Shown here piece after piece: positions 5,587-10,460 of a stretch of DNA of 10,460 nt. Position 1 is the first letter of the stretch. Each line of letters begins with the position of its first letter. Below the pieces are notes generated by a model, which searched no databases, had not been told where the DNA came from, and saw only the letters and a program-made list of their open reading frames with translations. Source of the stretch: JBARRO01 sp049644265 (GTDB taxonomy: Bacteria > Bacteroidota > Ignavibacteria > UBA10030); the NCBI GenBank assembly GCA_049644265.1, contig JBARRO010000064.1:1-10460 (forward strand). The letters run 5' to 3'. Position numbers and translations under genes: made by a program.

Positions 5587-7592
5587 AAATACTCTGGACA
5601 TTGGGTGTTGGGACATTTGTCCTGCTGTCCGTGACAGTGGGATTTATCGTCGTTATTGTTTTGAATCAGCGCAGATTCATTGCCCAGCAGCGGACGCAGC
5701 TGGAAGAGCTTTCGCGGAGCGAGCAAAAATACAGGAATCTGTTCGAAAACTCGCTTGCCGGTGTTATCCGGATATCCCTGCAGGACAGACGTGTTCTGGA
5801 TGCGAACAACGCGTTCTTGAAAATGGTTGGGAGGGATTTTGAGGAGGCCCGGGATTTCCTGGCGAAACTCCCGCGGGAAGACCGGGATCGCTTGATTGAA
5901 TCGCTCTACGATAAGGGTGTTGTGGAGAATTTTGAGACCCATCTCAGTCGCGCCGATGGTTCAAGATTGTGGATTTCGTTTTCCGGTCGGACGTTCAAGA
6001 CGGAAGGGTATGTCGAAGCGGTGGTAATTGACATCTCGACCCGTATTCAGGCGGAAGAGCGTATCCGGGAGCAGGCTGAGTTGCTGGACAAGGCGCAGGA
6101 CGCCATCCTTGTTTTGACTCTGGACAACATGCTGGTCTATTGGAATCGGAGCGCCGAGCGTCTGTATGGCTGGACTGCAAAAGAGGTGGAGGGAAGAAAG
6201 ATCAACGAGCTGATTTATCAGAATGATGTCGAGGCGGCATTCCTCCAGGCCCGTGTAGAGGTCCTCCAGAACGGCGAATGGAACGGCGAGTTACGCCAGA
6301 GAAGAAAAAGCGGAGATGAAATCACCTCCTCGTGCCGATGGACACTTGTGCGGGATTCTTACGGGGAGCCCAAATCCATCCTGATGATTAACACCGACAT
6401 CACGGACAAGAAGAGTCTTGAGGCACAGTTCCTACGTGCTCAGCGCATGGAGAGTATTGGCGTGATGGCGGGGGGTATGGCGCATGACCTGAACAACATC
6501 CTCTCTCCGATCGTCATTTCCATCGACATCCTCAAGAAGAAACTCAATGACGACCTCAGCAAAAAGGTCATCGCAGCCATCGAAACGAGCTCGAAACGCG
6601 GCGCAGATATGCTCAAGAATGTCCTGACCTTTGCCAGGGGTATCGAGGGCGACCGGTCCCCGATCCAGCTCTCGAAGCTGATCCAGGAAGTTTTCAAGAT
6701 CGCGTCGGAAACATTTCCCCGCTCCATCGAGATGGGCATGGAAATTCCGAAAGACCTCTGGGCGGTTGTGGGGGACAGCACACAGTTCCATCAAGTGCTT
6801 CTGAATCTCTGCGTGAATGCGCGTGATGCGATGCTGAAGGGTGGACGGCTGACGATTGGCGCACACAATACCTATGTCGATGAGAGTTTTGCGAGAATGA
6901 ATCCCGGCGCCCGGCAGGGATCCTATGTGGTTGTCAGCGTGAGCGACACCGGCATGGGGATTCCGCCAGCGAACAAGGATAAGATCTTTGAACCGTTCTT
7001 CACCACGAAGGCCATTGGAAAAGGGACGGGACTGGGGCTTTCTACTGCACTCGGCATTATCAAAAGTCACTCGGGATTTATCACAGTTGACAGCGTTGAA
7101 CATAAAGGATCCACATTCAGTGTCTATCTGCCGGCAATCGGTGAGGAAGAGCCGATAAAGAACGAAGAGGACCGCCCGGAGACTCCACCTGGACAGGGAG
7201 AACTCGTCCTGATTGTCGACGATGAAGAGCCCATCCGGGAAGTGGCGAAGGTCACCCTTGAGAACCATGGCTATCGAGTGGTGACGGCGAATGACGGCAC
7301 GGAGGCAGTCAGCGCATTTGTCCAAAGGTCCAAAGAAATAAAGGTCGTTCTCACCGATATCATGATGCCCCATATGGGAGGGGCGGAGACCATCAGGGCG
7401 TTAAGGAAAATTGATCCAATGGTAAAGATTATCGCGACAACCGGATTGACCATGCCCGATGAAATCCGCATGAGTGAAGCCGATGGCGTGCAGGCAGTCT
7501 TGCTCAAACCGTATACGGCCGAGAAACTCCTCAGGACACTCCACAAAGTTCTCCATCCGACCGACCCTGTTTCAGCCGTCGTCTCACATTGA
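5568..7592 (+). CDS. Membrane-anchored hybrid sensor histidine kinase (TM-PAS-PAS-HisKA-HATPase-REC)
   Basis: A 674-aa hybrid histidine kinase, numbered from the CTG at 5568 (663 aa if the TTG at 5601 is used). One membrane helix (about 10-32) has almost no periplasmic segment. Two PAS domains follow (about 50-158 and 165-282), the second with a typical WNRSAERLYGW core. The HisKA domain has phospho-acceptor His306 in GGMAHDLNN, the NtrB-like form seen in many multi-PAS hybrid kinases. The ATPase domain shows an N box with Asn417 (NARDAM), G1 DTGMGIP (Asp460), F box FEPFFTTK and G2 GKGTGLGLS. After a short acidic linker, a C-terminal receiver (about 545-665) carries the Asp551-Asp552 pair, phospho-acceptor Asp597 in LTDIMMPHMGG, and Lys647 in LLKPYT. 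All catalytic residues are present. With no real extracellular domain, it probably senses through PAS domains or through its overlapping seven-helix partner. No output domain is attached, so phosphate must go to another protein. The start is the main uncertainty: the GGAGG spacing favours CTG, a rare initiator. Confidence 0.93.
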   Translation: MQNTPIEILWTLGVGTFVLLSVTVGFIVVIVLNQRRFIAQQRTQLEELSRSEQKYRNLFENSLAGVIRISLQDRRVLDANNAFLKMVGRDFEEARDFLAKLPREDRDRLIESLYDKGVVENFETHLSRADGSRLWISFSGRTFKTEGYVEAVVIDISTRIQAEERIREQAELLDKAQDAILVLTLDNMLVYWNRSAERLYGWTAKEVEGRKINELIYQNDVEAAFLQARVEVLQNGEWNGELRQRRKSGDEITSSCRWTLVRDSYGEPKSILMINTDITDKKSLEAQFLRAQRMESIGVMAGGMAHDLNNILSPIVISIDILKKKLNDDLSKKVIAAIETSSKRGADMLKNVLTFARGIEGDRSPIQLSKLIQEVFKIASETFPRSIEMGMEIPKDLWAVVGDSTQFHQVLLNLCVNARDAMLKGGRLTIGAHNTYVDESFARMNPGARQGSYVVVSVSDTGMGIPPANKDKIFEPFFTTKAIGKGTGLGLSTALGIIKSHSGFITVDSVEHKGSTFSVYLPAIGEEEPIKNEEDRPETPPGQGELVLIVDDEEPIREVAKVTLENHGYRVVTANDGTEAVSAFVQRSKEIKVVLTDIMMPHMGGAETIRALRKIDPMVKIIATTGLTMPDEIRMSEADGVQAVLLKPYTAEKLLRTLHKVLHPTDPVSAVVSH

Positions 7593-7668
7593 CCCCGCCC
7601 ACCGCATCCAGATTGCCGGACTATCGAGCGCGGCTTGGCTGGCCTCAAGCGACCGGCGGTGTTGACCG

Positions 7669-10197
7669 ATGAATCGGAACAAGCCACCCCACCATCCCCG
7701 CAAGGGAAAGCGGCACGTGACAAAGAGCAAACGGTCTCCCTCCCGAGACAAACGTCCTTCTGTCAGAAAGAAACCGGTGCCCGAAGGCTCACGCCTTTCA
7801 GGGCAAACGTCTGGAACGGGGATGATGAAACAACTCCGCTTTCTCACGCATGCTTTGGAGAGTATTGCGGAGATTGTCTCCATCACGGACCTTCATGACC
7901 GGTTCATTTTTGTCAACAAGGCCTTCCTGGAGAAATACGGTTATGCCAACAAGGAGATCATCGGGCAACATGTGAGCATACTTGGGTCCCGAAAGCTTGC
8001 GCCGGATGTTCGCAAACGAATACTCACAGAAAGCAGAAAGAGCGGCTGGAAGGGCGAAATCTACAATCGGACTATAGCGGGACAGGAACTGCTGATTGCT
8101 TTGAGCACTTCACCCATCCGTAATGAGCAGCGAGAGATTATTGGCCTCATAGGGATTGCCGAGGATATTACGGAGAAGAGAAAAGCGGAACAGGAGCTCC
8201 AGACGACCAGGGATCAACTGAGCAATATCTTTGGGAACCTGGAGCGTGAGGCATTCTGGTCCTTCGACCCACGGTCGAAAAAAGTGCTCTACAATTCGGA
8301 GAGCATGGAAAGGATCTACAAGAGGCCGGTGAAGGACTTCTACGCGGATGAGTCGCTGTGGAAGAAAGTGATTCATCCTGACGACCTTGCGGCGGTTGAA
8401 AAGAATGAGCAGAAGGTGCTGTCAGGGCACTCGGTCCGAACGGAATACCGAATTATTCGCCCTGACGGAGAGATCCGCTGGCTCGACGAGACATCCATCC
8501 CGGTGTATGGCGTCAGCGACGAACTCGTCCGCATCGACGGCGTTCTGATCGATATTACGGACCGGAAGCAGGCCGAGGACATTCTTCGTGAAAGCGAACA
8601 GCGATTTTCATCCTTTATGAAGTTCCTTCCCGGGGCTGCATGGATGAAAGACATCCGGGGGCGTTACGTCTATATAAATGAAATTGGCGAGCGGATCTTT
8701 CACCTGTCATCAGCATCGATGCGAGGCAGGACAGATGATGAGATTTTTCCAGCGGATTCGGCGCTCCAGTTCAAGGATAACGACCGATTAGCGATTGAAC
8801 GGGGCAAGCTTCAAACCGTGGAGACGCTTCTCCGGGAAGACGGGATGCACTATTCCATTGTCAACAAGTTCCCGATCCTGGGGAGCGATGGAAAACCCGA
8901 ACTGATTGGCGGCGTTGCGTTCGACATCACGGATCTGAAAAGAGCGGAAGAAGCGCTGAAGGAGAGCGAAGAACGGTTTCGCCAGATCGCAGAAAACATT
9001 CGGGAAGTGTTTTGGATCAATGACCCCGGAACCACAGGGCTCGTATACGTCAGTCCGGCGTTTGACGGGGTATGGGGCATGCCGCGTGAGCGCGTCCTCG
9101 GGAATCCGGAAAGATTCCTGGAGAGCATCCTGCCGGAAGATCGTGATCGATTCAGAGAGTACGTGGAGAAACAGACGCACGAAGTCTGCGAGGTGGAATA
9201 CCGAATTCAGCGACCGAACGGAGCGGTCCGCTGGATCCGCGACCGCGCCTTTCCGATTCAGGGCAAGAACCGGGTTTTGAACCGTGTCGCGGGTGTCGCA
9301 GAGGATATCACAGACCGCAAGCACATCGAAGAACGACTGCGAAAAATGAATCTTGAGCTTGAAGAACGGGTCGTGGAGCGGACTGCGGAACTCGTCGCCC
9401 GCAAGGATGAACTCGCAAAGGTCAACGAGGCGCTGAGCAGGATGGTGACACAGCTTGCCGAGGCAAAAATTCAGGCCGAAGCAGCAAGCAGGGCCAAAAG
9501 TCAGTTCCTGACCAATGTGAGTCACGAGCTCCGAACCCCGCTGAATTCCGTGATCGGGTTTGCGAATGTCCTGGCGAAGAACAAGGGCGGAAAGCTGGAT
9601 CCGGTCGAGGTTGCCTATGCCGAAAGGATCCTCGATAACGGCAAACATCTTCTTGACGTCATCAGCCAGATTCTTGACCTTTCTAAAGTGGAGGCGGGAA
9701 GGCTTGAGCTCGAACGGGGGAGCGTGGCCGTCGATCTTCTCATCCGTGAAACAGTGGCGGAGATGGAAATTCAGGTAAGAGAGAGGGGGGTGAAAGTAGA
9801 AATTGAAATCCCGGCTCCATTGCGACCAATCGAGACGGACAGAAAGAAGTTGAAACAGGTCCTGATCAATCTCCTCGGCAATGCACTCAAATTCACCGAG
9901 CGCGGAAGCATCAAAGTACGAGTCGAACGGGATTCGATCAACCTGACCCCTTTCAGGATCGACTTCATCGACACCGGCATCGGCATCCCGGGTCATCTGC
10001 TTGATGAAATCTTCGAAGCATTCAATCAGGCGGACAACACGACAAAGAGGAAGTACGAAGGAACGGGTCTCGGGTTGACGATCTCACGATCCTTGTGCGA
10101 GCTACTCGGGTATGAGCTCTTTGTGAAAAGTGAGGAAGGAAGAGGGTCGGTGTTCAGCCTGTTCCTTGGACGGCGGACCGAACAGAAGAAGAGGTGA
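7669..10197 (+). CDS. Soluble multi-PAS sensor histidine kinase (four PAS domains, HisKA, HATPase)
   Basis: An 842-aa histidine kinase without membrane helices, so cytoplasmic. Four PAS domains lie in tandem (about 57-175, 180-305, 308-430 and 435-555). Each ends in the usual DIT-x-[RK/KR] junction, such as EDITEKRKAE, IDITDRKQAE, FDITDLKRAE and EDITDRKHIE. PAS2 and PAS4 have the GEIRW/GAVRW strand of the PAS_3 type. A coiled coil (about 552-612) leads to HisKA with phospho-acceptor His619 in NVSHELRTPLNS. The ATPase has Asn738 (N box, GNALKFT), Asp768 in DTGIGIP, the FEAFNQ F box, and GTGLGLT. No receiver domain is present. It follows the hybrid kinase by 76 nt with no terminator between them, so co-transcription is likely and phosphotransfer to that kinase's receiver is possible. 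The start is uncertain. The ATG at 7669 lacks a good SD and gives a very basic 50-residue tail. A GTG at 7717 has AAGGG 10 nt upstream, and ATGs at 7822/7825 would begin just before PAS1. Confidence 0.92.
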   Translation: MNRNKPPHHPRKGKRHVTKSKRSPSRDKRPSVRKKPVPEGSRLSGQTSGTGMMKQLRFLTHALESIAEIVSITDLHDRFIFVNKAFLEKYGYANKEIIGQHVSILGSRKLAPDVRKRILTESRKSGWKGEIYNRTIAGQELLIALSTSPIRNEQREIIGLIGIAEDITEKRKAEQELQTTRDQLSNIFGNLEREAFWSFDPRSKKVLYNSESMERIYKRPVKDFYADESLWKKVIHPDDLAAVEKNEQKVLSGHSVRTEYRIIRPDGEIRWLDETSIPVYGVSDELVRIDGVLIDITDRKQAEDILRESEQRFSSFMKFLPGAAWMKDIRGRYVYINEIGERIFHLSSASMRGRTDDEIFPADSALQFKDNDRLAIERGKLQTVETLLREDGMHYSIVNKFPILGSDGKPELIGGVAFDITDLKRAEEALKESEERFRQIAENIREVFWINDPGTTGLVYVSPAFDGVWGMPRERVLGNPERFLESILPEDRDRFREYVEKQTHEVCEVEYRIQRPNGAVRWIRDRAFPIQGKNRVLNRVAGVAEDITDRKHIEERLRKMNLELEERVVERTAELVARKDELAKVNEALSRMVTQLAEAKIQAEAASRAKSQFLTNVSHELRTPLNSVIGFANVLAKNKGGKLDPVEVAYAERILDNGKHLLDVISQILDLSKVEAGRLELERGSVAVDLLIRETVAEMEIQVRERGVKVEIEIPAPLRPIETDRKKLKQVLINLLGNALKFTERGSIKVRVERDSINLTPFRIDFIDTGIGIPGHLLDEIFEAFNQADNTTKRKYEGTGLGLTISRSLCELLGYELFVKSEEGRGSVFSLFLGRRTEQKKR
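7702..7706 (+). promoter_or_regulatory. SD-like site before the alternative GTG start of the multi-PAS kinase
   Basis: AAGGG at 7702-7706 lies 10 nt before an in-frame GTG (7717). It is the only reasonable SD match near any of the three candidate starts (7669, 7717, 7822), but it is moderate in strength and slightly far from the codon. Confidence 0.3.
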
Positions 10198-10243
10198 GAA
10201 GACGCTTCACTCGACTCATTGAGTGTGCGCCGCTGTCAAATCG

Positions 10244-10327
10244 TGCCGGAGAGGAGACTTGAACTCCTATGGCCTTGCAGCCACACGGCCCTGAACCGTG
10301 CGTGTCTACCAATTCCACCACTCCGGC
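10244..10327 (-). tRNA. tRNA-Leu (anticodon CAG)
   Basis: Read on the minus strand, this 84-nt segment folds as a class II tRNA. The acceptor stem is GCCGGAG/CTCCGGC (10321-10327 with 10245-10251). The D arm holds the GGAATTGGTAGAC pattern typical of bacterial tRNA-Leu. The anticodon stem is CACGG/CCGTG (10284-10288 with 10296-10300), with loop TTCAGGG giving anticodon CAG (10291-10293). A long variable arm follows. The T arm is AGGAG/CTCCT with loop TTCAAGT. The discriminator base is A (10244), as leucyl-tRNA synthetase requires. The next bases read CGA on the tRNA strand, so the CCA end is not encoded and must be added after transcription. It converges on the kinase gene, 46 nt from its stop. 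Confidence 0.97.
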
Positions 10328-10403
10328 AAAAATGTTCCTTCCGCCGGCACCCCTTGAATGCAGAACTCTTCGCTTCATCCCCCGATTGCCGACGTCTGAC
10401 CAT

Positions 10404-10432
10404 AAGGTAACGAAATATACCGTCATTTTCAA
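10404..10432 (-). promoter_or_regulatory. Tentative promoter for the tRNA-Leu gene
   Basis: On the minus strand TTGAAA (10427-10432), a 17-nt spacer and TACCTT (10404-10409) form a weak sigma70-like pair. It would start transcription about 70 nt before the tRNA, a rather long leader. The rest of 10328-10460 shows no gene I can support. Confidence 0.25.
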
Positions 10433-10460
10433 AAGGATCAACTTCGGAACAGACTCGCGC

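Noticed and set aside
6432..7373. A 313-codon minus-strand open frame opposite the hybrid kinase
   Set aside because: It is antisense to HisKA, ATPase and receiver motifs with all catalytic residues intact. No SD site or domain signature was seen.
8788..9996. A 402-codon open frame on the minus strand opposite the multi-PAS kinase
   Set aside because: It is fully antisense to clear PAS and kinase domains. Long opposite-strand frames are common opposite GC-rich coding DNA, and the translation shows no recognisable motif.
10208..10225. Small hairpin CACTC/GAGTG between the kinase stop and the tRNA as a terminator
   Set aside because: The stem is only 5 bp with an 8-nt loop, and no T tract follows on either strand.
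10244..10460. tRNA-Leu as an integration (attachment) site of a mobile element
   Set aside because: I saw no integrase, no duplicated tRNA end and no mobile gene in the window. The flank beyond the tRNA is only 133 bp long.

Overview
The window is about 10.5 kb of roughly 50-55% GC bacterial chromosome (estimated by eye), with protein genes on both strands and one tRNA gene. I see no transposase, phage gene, CRISPR array or other sign of recent transfer. The 153-aa protein with a CPPFC tail, the seven-helix protein in front of a histidine kinase, and the zf-HC2 anti-sigma factor next to a beta-barrel protein all suggest the Bacteroidota/Ignavibacteriota (FCB) group. Clear Shine-Dalgarno sites (AAGGAGG, GGAGG) and sigma70-like promoters fit an Ignavibacteria-like lineage better than typical Bacteroidia, which use SD sites little. 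This placement is an inference from remembered family resemblance, not a search result.

Layout. Bases 3-1169 (+) encode a membrane-anchored zinc-finger anti-sigma-like protein; its presumed sigma factor would lie off the left edge. An intrinsic terminator (1214-1251) follows, then a small outer-membrane beta-barrel-like protein (1308-1958, +). This converges on an ABC-F family ATPase (1968-3938, -), with only 9 nt between the two stop codons. A 399-bp intergenic stretch (3939-4337) holds a strong sigma70-like promoter, with a palindrome over its -35 box, and a GC-rich hairpin in the predicted leader of a 153-aa exported or anchored protein (4338-4799, +). That gene ends in a very clear terminator (4830-4864).

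A new transcription unit starts at once, from a probable promoter at 4893-4921. It encodes a seven-helix membrane protein (4951-5586, TTG start), then a membrane-anchored PAS-PAS-HisKA-HATPase-REC hybrid histidine kinase. The kinase most likely starts at a CTG codon (5568), inside the end of the preceding gene and directly behind a GGAGG. A soluble histidine kinase with four PAS domains follows (7669-10197). A tRNA-Leu(CAG) gene lies on the minus strand at 10244-10327, and the last 133 bp carry no gene I can support.

Functional reading. The right half is a signal-transduction block: a membrane protein and a membrane kinase that are probably translationally coupled, plus a cytoplasmic multi-PAS kinase. 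Only one receiver domain is present and no DNA-binding or enzymatic output domain, so the final target must be encoded elsewhere. The best candidates for something undescribed are the coupled seven-helix/hybrid-kinase pair and the small CPPFC protein with its long structured leader.
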